Shown here piece by piece: positions 8,147-16,373 of a stretch of 21,516 nucleotides of DNA. This DNA comes from WTAW01 sp050124775 (lineage in GTDB: Bacteria > Acidobacteriota > Aminicenantia > Aminicenantales > Aminicenantaceae): NCBI GenBank assembly GCA_050124775.1, contig JASFEP010000025.1:1-21516 (forward strand). Reading direction: 5' to 3'. The notes below the pieces were generated by a model that saw nothing but the letters and a program-made list of their open reading frames with translations, searched no databases and was not told the origin of the DNA. Every line of letters begins with the position of its first letter. The stretch's first letter is position 1. The position numbers and the translations under genes are program-made.

Positions 8147-8708
8147 CAAAACTCCCTTTCAAAGAATTGTCGAAGGCCGAAGGAGCATTCGGCGCTACAT
8201 CGATAGGCCTGTGGAAAGAGAGAAGGTCCTTCAATGTATTGAAGCCGCCCGCCTGGCCCCTTCTGCGGATAATGCTCAGCCATGGCGCTTCCTGGTCCTC
8301 GACGATCCAGACCTGAAGCAGAAATTCTGTGATGAGGTGTTTTCCGGCATATATTCGATCTCGAGATTTGCCAAACGAGCGCCTGTCCTCATCGTGATCT
8401 TGGCCCGGCTGAATGTCATCGCGCATCGGGTGGGAAAACAGATCCAAAACATCCATTTTCATCTGCTCGATATAGGAATTGCGGGTGAGCATCTCGTGCT
8501 TCAGGCTGAAGAACTGGGATTGGGAACATGCTGGGTCGGCTGGTTCAACACCCGTAAAGCGAGGAAGGCCTTGAACATCCCCAGAGAATACAAGATCGTT
8601 TCTCTTGTATCTTTGGGATATTATGAGCAGAAACCAACTCGGATGAAAAAGCGGAAACGGTTGGATGAGATCGTCTGGTTCAACGCAATCGGCCGAAAGA
8701 TGGATTAA
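8136..8708 (+). CDS. Nitroreductase family protein (first)
   Basis: This 190-residue FMN-dependent oxidoreductase is short for the family. The N-terminal RRSIRRYIDRPVERE and the following ARLAPSADNAQPWRF (about 33-47) are the classic FMN-phosphate and ring contacts of nitroreductases. GLGTCWVGWF near 130-139 is the second conserved FMN-binding segment. The start ATG 8136 lies inside the end of the peptidase gene, so translation is probably coupled. The only ribosome-binding site seen is a weak GGAG about 13 nt upstream. A longer in-frame extension would overlap the peptidase by over 100 nt and lacks family similarity. The substrate is unknown, and flavin reduction of a quinone-like or nitro compound is only the family default. 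It converges on the aminotransferase gene with a 4-nt overlap. Confidence 0.85.
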   Translation: MPNSKTPFQRIVEGRRSIRRYIDRPVEREKVLQCIEAARLAPSADNAQPWRFLVLDDPDLKQKFCDEVFSGIYSISRFAKRAPVLIVILARLNVIAHRVGKQIQNIHFHLLDIGIAGEHLVLQAEELGLGTCWVGWFNTRKARKALNIPREYKIVSLVSLGYYEQKPTRMKKRKRLDEIVWFNAIGRKMD

Positions 8709-9820
8709 GATCTGAGCTCGGCGAGCACTTCTTCAACGAGAGTCAAGGCAGTGATGAAAAATTCGGAATCTTCTCCCAATCCAAAACGGATGTGGAAGTC
8801 GACCTCGAATTGATCTCCGGGCTGGATGAGCACGCTTTTTTCTTCTCTGACTTTATGAGCGAGTTCTGTAGCGTTGATATCGAGATTGTATCTAGGGAAT
8901 GCGATCGCACCGGCTCTGGGGGGGGTGCACTGGAAAAGGCCTTCCTGTTTGTCCATCCAAGATTTGAGGACAGCAAAATTTTCTCTAATGATCTTTCGTG
9001 TACGATCGAATATAAAGTTCCTTTTTTTTGGGGAGAGGGCGATCCGTGCAATACGGTCGCTCAGCGCGCTGATGGTGATGGTCGTATAATCTTTATAGGA
9101 CCAGATCGATTTTGCAATTTTCTCTGGGGCAACCATCCATCCCACACGCAGTCCCGGAAGCCCGTAGGCCTTGGACAGGCCGTTCGTCACGATAGCTTTT
9201 TCGTAGGTTCCCCAGAAACTCGGGGTTATGATGCCGTCGTATTCGGCACCCTGGTAGACTTCGTCTGCGATAAGCCAGGCGTCCGCCCATCGAGATAACT
9301 CAAGGATTGCAGCCCTTGATTCCTCACTCAGCTGGCCTCCGGTCGGATTGTTGGGATTGGTGACCACGATGAGTTTAGTGTCTTTTGTCACCAGAGATTT
9401 GAGCTCATCCAGGTCGGGATTCCAATCCCGGTCTTCTTTGAGGAAAAATGTCTTCATGTTGCCCCCGAAGCTTTTCATGAGTCCGTGGATCTGCATGAAA
9501 TTGGGGAGCATAAAAATGACTTCATCTCCAGGGTCGATGAGATTCCACATGAGAAGGAAATTGGCTTCGGCAGATCCTGAGGTGACCAGGATATTTTCTG
9601 GAGTAGCGTCGTCATAACAAGCACAAATGGTTTTCTTGAGTTCCTTCGTTCCGTCAGTCTGGATGTATCCCAGTTTTGTTCGACCTAACTCCACAAGTTC
9701 TTCAGAGCTCAAGATCTCTTCAGGCTTCAAAGGTTTGACACCGCTTTCCGTGATGTTGTAATCCACCACGTGCTCCCATCGAGACTGCCAGCGTTCCATG
9801 ACAAACTCATCGATTTTCAT
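8705..9820 (-). CDS. Class I/II pyridoxal-phosphate aminotransferase
   Basis: This is a 371-residue cytosolic fold-type I PLP enzyme. Visible motifs are the phosphate-binding TSGSAEAN (about 80-87), NPNNPTG (155-161), ADEVY with Asp186, SKAYGLPGLRVGW with the Schiff-base Lys217 and Arg225, and a C-terminal IRFGLG whose Arg would bind the substrate carboxylate. The overall pattern is the aspartate/alanine-type aminotransferase clan, and some capreomycidine-synthase-like annotations fall here too. The substrate cannot be assigned. The start follows GGAAAGGAAA and lies 22 nt after the stop of the upstream EMC3-like gene, so it is probably the last gene of the long minus-strand operon. No separate promoter fits in the gap. 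Confidence 0.9.
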   Translation of the reverse strand: MKIDEFVMERWQSRWEHVVDYNITESGVKPLKPEEILSSEELVELGRTKLGYIQTDGTKELKKTICACYDDATPENILVTSGSAEANFLLMWNLIDPGDEVIFMLPNFMQIHGLMKSFGGNMKTFFLKEDRDWNPDLDELKSLVTKDTKLIVVTNPNNPTGGQLSEESRAAILELSRWADAWLIADEVYQGAEYDGIITPSFWGTYEKAIVTNGLSKAYGLPGLRVGWMVAPEKIAKSIWSYKDYTTITISALSDRIARIALSPKKRNFIFDRTRKIIRENFAVLKSWMDKQEGLFQCTPPRAGAIAFPRYNLDINATELAHKVREEKSVLIQPGDQFEVDFHIRFGLGEDSEFFITALTLVEEVLAELRS

Positions 9821-9842
9821 GATTATTTCCTTTCCCAGAGAT

Positions 9843-10670
9843 TTATATTTCGACTTTGAAGATTCCCTTGAATGAAAACCCGAAGATGATGGAAAGAATA
9901 AAATAAGCGATCAGCCAGTGGATGTTCAAGCCGAAGAGGTTCATAGATTTGGAGGGATAACGAACTTCGATAGATTTGACCGGGATATCCGTTGCGATAG
10001 GCGCTTCGACCGGATAAAAAAGTTCGTCGACGAACTTCTTTTTTCGTTTGATCGGTGAAAGCTTGCTTAGAGGTTTTGTGTCTGTGGAGATGGTTTTGGT
10101 GATCTTCTCTCCGCCGATGACCACATCGACATGGTAGACTCCGCCTTTCTGAGGGGATATGCGCCAGTTGATCTCGCCGTATTCTTCTATACGGAGAGGG
10201 GGTGTCTCGACAACGATCTGTGCGTCGGGTTCCAGGACCAAGTTTGTTTGGATCGGATTGTATCCTTCTTCCAGCTTGACTTTGAGCAATGTCTGCTCGC
10301 CAGGTTTTAATGATTCATAACCGAACCAGAAATTCAACTGGATCAGGATGAGGACAACCGGGACGATCATCACCAGCAGGGGTTTGAACGAATGAGTGAT
10401 GTATTTGAGGTTCGCCAGGAGGATATTTCCCTGGGCTTTCATGGAGATGCCCAGACTGTCTTTGTACAGGCGAAGTTCCAAGAGATGGGCCTTGATTCTG
10501 TTTTTGACCTTTTTTATTCCCGCCTGGTTGGATGTGTAGCGGAAAATAACTAGCATGAGAAGTCCCGTAAGAAAAGAGACAATGACCATCCCCACCCACG
10601 GACTCATGTTCTGGAAGGGAATAAAAAGCAGGTCAAAAATCTTGCCGAAAATTCGATTGAACGTCCACAT
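9843..10670 (-). CDS. EMC3/Oxa1-like membrane protein with extra domain
   Basis: This is a 275-residue protein. The N-terminal half has a span at about 23-45, a basic, likely coiled-coil stretch (SNQAGIKKVKNRIKAHLLEL, about 47-66) and a second span at about 96-117. This order resembles the DUF106/EMC3/TMCO1 branch of the Oxa1/YidC insertase superfamily. Residues about 118-245 form a beta-rich, presumably extracytoplasmic domain not usual in that family. A third span (about 250-270) ends near the C-terminus with a short basic tail. Its ATG overlaps the stop of the small RHH gene by 1 nt (TAATG), and it lies downstream of three phosphodiesterase-like genes. A role in inserting or holding one of them in the membrane is possible but unproven. 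The family call is from pattern memory. Confidence 0.6.
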   Translation of the reverse strand: MWTFNRIFGKIFDLLFIPFQNMSPWVGMVIVSFLTGLLMLVIFRYTSNQAGIKKVKNRIKAHLLELRLYKDSLGISMKAQGNILLANLKYITHSFKPLLVMIVPVVLILIQLNFWFGYESLKPGEQTLLKVKLEEGYNPIQTNLVLEPDAQIVVETPPLRIEEYGEINWRISPQKGGVYHVDVVIGGEKITKTISTDTKPLSKLSPIKRKKKFVDELFYPVEAPIATDIPVKSIEVRYPSKSMNLFGLNIHWLIAYFILSIIFGFSFKGIFKVEI

Positions 10671-10861
10671 TAAGATATGTATCCAAGTCCCTTCAGTTTT
10701 TTCTTTATTTCTTCTTCGGAGTCCGATTCCTCGAGGCCTGCTATTTCTTTTTCGAGGCAGTGTGTGATGAATTCTTCGGGCGAAGAATAACCGGACATCT
10801 CTGCATATTTTTTCACTTTGTCCAGCAAATCTTTCTCCAGCTTAACCTTTACTTTTCCCAT
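10670..10861 (-). CDS. Small ribbon-helix-helix protein with LGY tail
   Basis: This is a 63-residue protein. An N-terminal beta strand (KVKVKLEKDLL) followed by two helices (LDKVKKYAEMSG, then SPEEFITHCLEKEI) is the ribbon-helix-helix fold of CopG/Arc-type DNA-binding dimers. The last 18 residues are an acidic linker (EESDSEEE) and a short basic helix ending LKGLGYIS. This tail resembles the 'LRxLGY' segment I remember after the catalytic domain of many sulfatase/alkaline-phosphatase-superfamily proteins. The ribosome-binding site AAAGGAG is well placed. It sits between the Tat-exported phosphodiesterase gene (15-nt gap) and the EMC3-like gene (1-nt overlap). It could regulate its own operon or act as a protein adaptor. 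Confidence 0.75.
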   Translation of the reverse strand: MGKVKVKLEKDLLDKVKKYAEMSGYSSPEEFITHCLEKEIAGLEESDSEEEIKKKLKGLGYIS

Positions 10862-10876
10862 GGTGGTCTCCTTTGT

Positions 10877-12862
10877 TCAGATCACGGATGTACCCCTCAT
10901 GTCTGCGGGCTTATTGATTCCGAATATCTTGAGAATCGTTGCAGTGACATCGATAAATTCCGGATTATTTGCCTTCATTTTCCTGTTGATGAGGAATATT
11001 CCCGGTACGATCTCAGGGGCGACACAGTGATCGCCACTCCATTTTTCCGTGTTATCAACGATGATCTCTTTGGGGAAATTTCCCATGGGGGATGACCAAG
11101 AGATTCGGTATCCACGGTTAAATCCCATAACGATATCCGGGGCCTGGTCGGCATAAGGACCATTATAAATTTCCTTGGAGAGATATGCCCTGAGGATCGG
11201 CTTTTCTCCGGTTTTGGGATCGACGTACTGCTCGAGTTTTCTGGCGATTTCGATGAGGAGGTTCTCCTTTTCCGCTCCGGGCGATACGATCCCTTCTCCC
11301 TCTCTTCCCCGTTCATTGATGTAGAGGCCGTTCAAGCCGAAAGCATAGGCTTTCGACCGTGACCAGTCGGAGTTCATGAAGAGCTGGTCTTCTCCTTGTT
11401 TCCACGGATTGATCAGGGCATGGTAGCCATTCTCTTTGAGCCATGTATTTGCATTGAATGACCACCGGAAGGGTGAGAATCCATGGTCGGAAACGACCAT
11501 GATGATCGTATCTTTGTCTGCTTTCTGAATAGCTTTATCCAGAATTTTGTCTGCCTCCACGTATATGTCGCGGATTGTGTCCCCATACTTGGCCGCTAGA
11601 GCCGGATCGTATAGGGGACTGCTCTTATCGATGTGACTCCAGAACATGTGCTGTCTCTGGTCAGTGCTGGATACATAATAGAACAGCACGCCGGAATCGA
11701 AACGTGCCAGCTCATAATCGAACATTGCGATCCTTTCTCTCAAGACGTGTTCATCTTGCTGAAGAAATTCATCCTCGTTCAAGAGGTTGTTGTTCATCGC
11801 TTTAAAATCGCCCGGTAATCCCTTTGTGTAGAAAGGGCCGAATTCTTTTTCGAGCTCCTTGGAATAGCTATCTGGGGTAGCGATTGGCATAGCCGGATTG
11901 CCAGGGTCGATATTGAGTGGCGAAATATAAAGTTTGAACTCCGGTCGGATCTCTTTCAGGTAGAAATTGCATATGCCGCTTATGCTCTGGGTGGGGATCA
12001 AGGGGAAGCTGAGTCTCTTCCAGTCGCTCCATTCCCCGACTCTGAGGATAAATTCGTGATCCTGGATGGCGATCTTGGCGACGGGATTCTCTGGATCGAT
12101 GTACACTTTGAAATCGATCACGGAATCGGGTTTGTCTTTTTTGAATGTGTTCTCCGGTCCGGGAAGCTTGCCTTCCACTCTGTTTCCGATGACATAGACC
12201 TCATGGATCCTGGCCCCCCCGACGTCCTCATTGATACGGGTGGATTCGGTAGTGTAATAATTACAGATCCCGTAAGAGCCGAGCAGATCCGGCGTATTCA
12301 TCCCCGAGAGTGTGCGTTGTTTTGTGGGAACAGGAGGATAGTTGGAGGGCATTTTAAAGATCGTTGCTGGGATGTCGGACTCCTCGAGAATCTGCCAAAA
12401 AGCCTTTCCCTTGATCAGATTTTTGACCTCTCCTCCGGAAAGGGGAAATTCATAGTTCCCTATGGACAGGACACGAGAGCCTGTTGTGGATTCTGCAGCT
12501 GAGGAAACAGGAAAGTAGTTTTCCGGATCTCTCTGGATGAAATCAAAGATTCCATGACCTCCGGGGTCCATGCCGGTGATAAAGTTCGCCCATGCAACAG
12601 GACTCTGCGGAGGATTCGATGTCCCCAGAGGAGAAAATGATCCCATTTTCCTCAACTTCTGGAATGCGGATAAATATCCCTGCTCCATCCAAACGTCGAC
12701 CAGGTGGGGGTCCATGCCGTCGAAGCCGAGTATAATGAGCTTTTTCGCCGTTTCAGTTTTTCCAAAAACCTTTGTCACAAGGCTTGGTACGCTTTGAGTA
12801 GCCAGCAGTGAACCTGCTGTCAATCCCATTTTTAAGAAATCTCGCCGATTTATGTTTTTCAT
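10877..12862 (-). CDS. Tat-exported alkaline phosphatase/phosphodiesterase family protein
   Basis: This is a 661-residue member of the alkaline phosphatase superfamily, nearest the type I phosphodiesterase/nucleotide pyrophosphatase group. NRRDFLKMG at 5-13 with a hydrophobic run is a twin-arginine export signal, so it should fold with its metals before export. Likely metal ligands are Asp48 (LGFDGMD), Asp401 and His405 (STDQRQH), Asp459-His460 (VSDHGF) and His612 (GDHCV). By spacing to the ITG turn, Ser87 (QSPVAW) sits at the nucleophile position. Residues about 228-330 form an insertion shared with the next paralogue but absent from the short one. The start is 9 nt after the preceding stop, with a GGATAGAG ribosome-binding site. 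The substrate is unknown. Confidence 0.85.
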   Translation of the reverse strand: MKNINRRDFLKMGLTAGSLLATQSVPSLVTKVFGKTETAKKLIILGFDGMDPHLVDVWMEQGYLSAFQKLRKMGSFSPLGTSNPPQSPVAWANFITGMDPGGHGIFDFIQRDPENYFPVSSAAESTTGSRVLSIGNYEFPLSGGEVKNLIKGKAFWQILEESDIPATIFKMPSNYPPVPTKQRTLSGMNTPDLLGSYGICNYYTTESTRINEDVGGARIHEVYVIGNRVEGKLPGPENTFKKDKPDSVIDFKVYIDPENPVAKIAIQDHEFILRVGEWSDWKRLSFPLIPTQSISGICNFYLKEIRPEFKLYISPLNIDPGNPAMPIATPDSYSKELEKEFGPFYTKGLPGDFKAMNNNLLNEDEFLQQDEHVLRERIAMFDYELARFDSGVLFYYVSSTDQRQHMFWSHIDKSSPLYDPALAAKYGDTIRDIYVEADKILDKAIQKADKDTIIMVVSDHGFSPFRWSFNANTWLKENGYHALINPWKQGEDQLFMNSDWSRSKAYAFGLNGLYINERGREGEGIVSPGAEKENLLIEIARKLEQYVDPKTGEKPILRAYLSKEIYNGPYADQAPDIVMGFNRGYRISWSSPMGNFPKEIIVDNTEKWSGDHCVAPEIVPGIFLINRKMKANNPEFIDVTATILKIFGINKPADMRGTSVI

Positions 12863-12871
12863 GGTTGTACT

Positions 12872-15061
12872 CTATCCTATTATATCACTATCGTCATCGA
12901 TCAACACCTTTCCATCCATGTGTGGGGGGACTTTGACGCCGAAAAGCTCCAGAGCTGTCGGTGCGATATCGATGATCGATGGTTTTTGGGTGTTTAATTT
13001 AAAGTTAGAAAAGATTATCCCTGGAACCAGCTTCGGATCGATGCAGTGATCTCCACTCCACGCCTTTGTGTTGTCTTCGAAGATGGTCGAGTTGACGACT
13101 CCGGTCACCGAATCCCATGAGACTCTGTACCCTATGTTGTACCCCACGATGAAATCCGGACAATTCACGATGTAAGGTCCGGGAGGGATCTTTTCCCTGT
13201 CATAGATCGTGTTGATAGCCACTTCACCCGTTTCATCATCCTTCAATCCACTGAGTTTCTTGGACAGCTCTTCCTTGAGAGCCTTTGTCTCTTCTCCTGG
13301 ATTGACGATCCCCTTGGCTTCGCGTCCTCTCTGGTTGATGTATATCCCCCCGAGGCCCAGCCCGTAAGCTTTTGTCCGTTTCCAGTCGACATCCTTGAAC
13401 CACTCTTCGCTTGTGAGTTTTCCGTCTTTGAGGTTGAGAAAGCCGTTTTTGTAGAGCCATGAGTTGATGTTCACACCGCGGCGGAAGGATTTGAATCCGT
13501 GGTCGGACATGACGATGAGCATGCTGTTTTTGTTGAGCTTTTTTCGCACTCTCCCCACGAGGTCGTCCATATCCTTGTAGAGCTCTTCGATGACTTTTGC
13601 GCTTTTTTCTCTTTGCCCGTGCTTTAGGGCTGGATGCCCTTTATCCAGATAGCGGAAGAACATATGCTGGATACTGTCAGTGGTTTGAAACCAACAGGCC
13701 ACCACACCCTTTTTTGTTTTGGCCATGGCGTTAAAGAGCATGTCCTCGGATTCCTGATGGTTATCATACGCGAGTTTGATGAAGGAATCCTCGCTCAAAA
13801 TGCCCTCGTTCAGGGCCCAAGTGTCGTCGGCTTCACCCAGTGTCGTAAAATCACCGAGAAGCTTGGACAGATAGACGGAGTAGATAAACGGGTGCGATAT
13901 AGGAAGAGCCGGCTTTTCAGGATCGATGTTGAGGGGAGTCAGATACATCTTGAAGTGAGGGGTGATCTCCGATATATAGAAACGGCAGATGGCTCTCACT
14001 TTCATTCCCAGTCCTGGCCGAAAAGCGATCTTTACCCAGTCCGAAAATGTGTTGACCTCGAGATGGATTTTCTGACCGGATACTTCGATATGCACTTCCT
14101 TTTTTTCCTTGTTGCAATGGATGGTCATCGGAAGATGCATCTCCACTTCTTTTTTTAGAAGAGAATTCTCGGGACCAGAGATATAGGTTTTGACCGTATC
14201 CCCCTCTATGGTGACAGGAATGATCATGCCTCCTTCGTGCTTGTCAACCTTCCCAGTTTCCGATGTGTATAAAGTGAACGTTCCCTGACTTCCCTTGAGA
14301 TCGGGAGCGCACATTCCCGAAAGGAGATGTCCCCGGAATTTTTCTGGGGGAAAGGTGATCGGGATCCGCAAGATAGAGGAGAATATTCCGCTGTCTCCCA
14401 AAATTTTCCAGAATGGAATGCTTTTGCGCATTCCTTTGATCTCGGGCTTGGAGAGAGGGATCTTGTATTTACCGATCGGCAGAAATCTTTTTGGATTTCC
14501 GATTCGGGCAGAGGACAGATCCGGAAGATAAGTCTTAGGGTCGCGGCTGAGGAAGTCGAAAATGTTGTGTTTCCCCGGATGACTTCCTGTCATGAACGAT
14601 GACCACGCGACTGGTGAAATGGCCGGAGTGGTTGTCTGTAGCCTGGCATATGAACCCTCTTTTTTTAGGCTGCTCAAATTCGGAAGCTTGCCTTCCTGCA
14701 TGTACTTTTCGACAAGAGTTGGCTCCATTCCGTCTAATCCTACGATCACCAATTGATCGATGCGGCTCTTCTTGTATGCTTTTTGTCCGCGAAGGAGACG
14801 CATGAGAAGACGGAAGGGCCAGGAAAGAAAAGAAAAAACAGCAAGAAAAAATGTCAGGAACAGGACGAGAAAAGAAGAAAGAAAGGCAAAACCAGCACCA
14901 GGGCCGATATAAGCATCTGCAGGGAGGGTGAAAATACAAACGCCCAGCAGGAGGAAGATCCCTCTCTTCGGAAGAAAAGAGGCGAGGCCACTTTTAATCG
15001 ATGGTGGATTCCATATACATATCGAGCCAAAAAATACCGCTTTCTTCTTCTCTTCGCTCAT
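12872..15061 (-). CDS. Membrane-anchored alkaline phosphatase/phosphodiesterase family protein
   Basis: This 729-residue paralogue of the Tat-exported enzyme has a membrane N-terminus. A hydrophobic segment at about 34-50 ends ADA, then YIGPGAGFAF, then a second span at about 58-82 followed by a basic stretch. The catalytic domain begins near 100. Likely ligands are Asp110 (VGLDGME), Asp462 and His466 (TTDSIQH), Asp520-His521 (MSDHGF) and His672 (GDHCI), with Ser149 (ISPVAW) at the nucleophile position. Residues about 288-395 match the insertion of the downstream paralogue (FSDW, then PLNIDP). The ATG overlaps the previous stop by 4 nt. The 33-residue polar N-terminus before the first span is unusually long, so the true start might lie further in, but no better ribosome-binding site was seen. 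Confidence 0.83.
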   Translation of the reverse strand: MSEEKKKAVFFGSICIWNPPSIKSGLASFLPKRGIFLLLGVCIFTLPADAYIGPGAGFAFLSSFLVLFLTFFLAVFSFLSWPFRLLMRLLRGQKAYKKSRIDQLVIVGLDGMEPTLVEKYMQEGKLPNLSSLKKEGSYARLQTTTPAISPVAWSSFMTGSHPGKHNIFDFLSRDPKTYLPDLSSARIGNPKRFLPIGKYKIPLSKPEIKGMRKSIPFWKILGDSGIFSSILRIPITFPPEKFRGHLLSGMCAPDLKGSQGTFTLYTSETGKVDKHEGGMIIPVTIEGDTVKTYISGPENSLLKKEVEMHLPMTIHCNKEKKEVHIEVSGQKIHLEVNTFSDWVKIAFRPGLGMKVRAICRFYISEITPHFKMYLTPLNIDPEKPALPISHPFIYSVYLSKLLGDFTTLGEADDTWALNEGILSEDSFIKLAYDNHQESEDMLFNAMAKTKKGVVACWFQTTDSIQHMFFRYLDKGHPALKHGQREKSAKVIEELYKDMDDLVGRVRKKLNKNSMLIVMSDHGFKSFRRGVNINSWLYKNGFLNLKDGKLTSEEWFKDVDWKRTKAYGLGLGGIYINQRGREAKGIVNPGEETKALKEELSKKLSGLKDDETGEVAINTIYDREKIPPGPYIVNCPDFIVGYNIGYRVSWDSVTGVVNSTIFEDNTKAWSGDHCIDPKLVPGIIFSNFKLNTQKPSIIDIAPTALELFGVKVPPHMDGKVLIDDDSDIIG

Positions 15062-16353
15062 CCAAAGTTCCCCATTAAGATATTTGCCAAGTCAGATATC
15101 GCCAGGTCTTCCCCCTGTTCTTTGTTCGCCCAAAAGAAGGCGTCATCCCATGTGTGCATCCCCTGGAGATTGGAGCGTCCGAAGACCTCTTTTTTCTTTA
15201 CGGAGCCTTTCATGTCGAAGCCGTATTCGGAGAGGACGATGAGGTCGGGTCCGTGGGCAACATGAGGCCCTGAATATATTTCTTCTGTATCGAAGACGTC
15301 CCGGACGACTCTGCGTCCCGAGTATTCCAGGTTTTTTAGCTTACCGATCAGTTCACTTTTCAGTTCCTGTTTCTCAGAAACGTCTACAGTCCCCTTGGGG
15401 AATTTATCCTTGAGGTTGAGATAGACGCGATTGGGGTCCATGGTGAATGCATGGGAAGTTGCGCCGATCTCGGAAAGGTCTTTGGGTGAGGATGTTTCGA
15501 AGGCGAGATACCCTTCTTTCTCGAGCCATACATTCAAGTAGACTTCTTGCTCTATTTTGGCAAATCCATGGTCAGAAAGAAGATACAATCCATCATCCCC
15601 ATCTGTCTCTGTGGTAAACCTGTCGACGACCTTTTCGATGAATGTGTCGATTTGGGTGTAGTAATCGAGAAACTTGGAATGGTAAGCATGATTTTCCTCT
15701 TCGTAGGCAGACCAGAGGAAATGCTGCACCCTGTCCGTTCCTGTGATCACGACCTCAAAAAAGTCCCAGTCTGTTTCCCAGAGGGATTCGTAGGCTTTCT
15801 GTCGCCCTTCAAGAGTACGGGCAAGTTCTGTCCACAGGAATTCATGATCTTCTCTGGCTTTGAAGGTATCGATATCGATCTGGTATCCCAATTTTTCGAG
15901 GGGATCCTTAAGGGCGATGGGGGAGACAGCTTTAGCCATTTCGATCGCCACAAAACCAGAGATAAGAATTCCATTGATCTTTCGCGCAGGATATGTAGAT
16001 GGTTGATTGATGACGACAGACATTTTTTTCATCTCGCCGAGCCTGTCCCAGATAGTGTCTGTTTGGACATTCAGAAAGTTCGGGAATCGCATTTCATAGG
16101 TGTCTTCTTTGAGATCGGTAAAGCCGAAGATCCCATGAGTTCCCGGGTTCGTGCCTGTCATGAAATCGGTCCAGCTGACCGAAGAGATTTCTGGCAGGCT
16201 GGCCTTCATTTTGTGAAGATGGCCGGATTGGATCAGCTTGCCCGTAAAAGGCATAACGCCTTTTTGAGCAAGATCTTTGATCATCGAGTAGGGAACACCG
16301 TCCAAGCCGATAACACACACTCTTGGTTTCTTTTTTTTCTTGAATAGACCCAT
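15058..16353 (-). CDS. Cytosolic alkaline phosphatase/phosphodiesterase family protein
   Basis: This is the shortest paralogue (431 residues) and the first large gene of the operon. It has no signal peptide; the N-terminus is MGLFKKKKKP, a basic patch that could touch the inner membrane surface. Likely metal ligands are Asp18 (IGLDG), Asp207 and His211 (TGTDRVQH), Asp261-His262 (LSDHGF) and His400 (GMHTWD). Ser57 (ISSVSW) is at the nucleophile position. It lacks the roughly 100-residue insertion of its two neighbours. The start has AGGAGAAAG spaced before ATG 16353. It is read from a consensus promoter at 16481-16508. It probably cleaves a phosphomonoester or phosphodiester in the cytoplasm; the substrate is unknown. 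Confidence 0.85.
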   Translation of the reverse strand: MGLFKKKKKPRVCVIGLDGVPYSMIKDLAQKGVMPFTGKLIQSGHLHKMKASLPEISSVSWTDFMTGTNPGTHGIFGFTDLKEDTYEMRFPNFLNVQTDTIWDRLGEMKKMSVVINQPSTYPARKINGILISGFVAIEMAKAVSPIALKDPLEKLGYQIDIDTFKAREDHEFLWTELARTLEGRQKAYESLWETDWDFFEVVITGTDRVQHFLWSAYEEENHAYHSKFLDYYTQIDTFIEKVVDRFTTETDGDDGLYLLSDHGFAKIEQEVYLNVWLEKEGYLAFETSSPKDLSEIGATSHAFTMDPNRVYLNLKDKFPKGTVDVSEKQELKSELIGKLKNLEYSGRRVVRDVFDTEEIYSGPHVAHGPDLIVLSEYGFDMKGSVKKKEVFGRSNLQGMHTWDDAFFWANKEQGEDLAISDLANILMGNFG

Positions 16354-16373
16354 TCTTTCTCCTGTGATCCGGA

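Noticed and set aside
15547..16347. Open frame of 266 codons antisense to the cytosolic phosphodiesterase gene
   Set aside because: The minus-strand product has the full set of catalytic residues. The antisense product shows no family signature and no ribosome-binding site.
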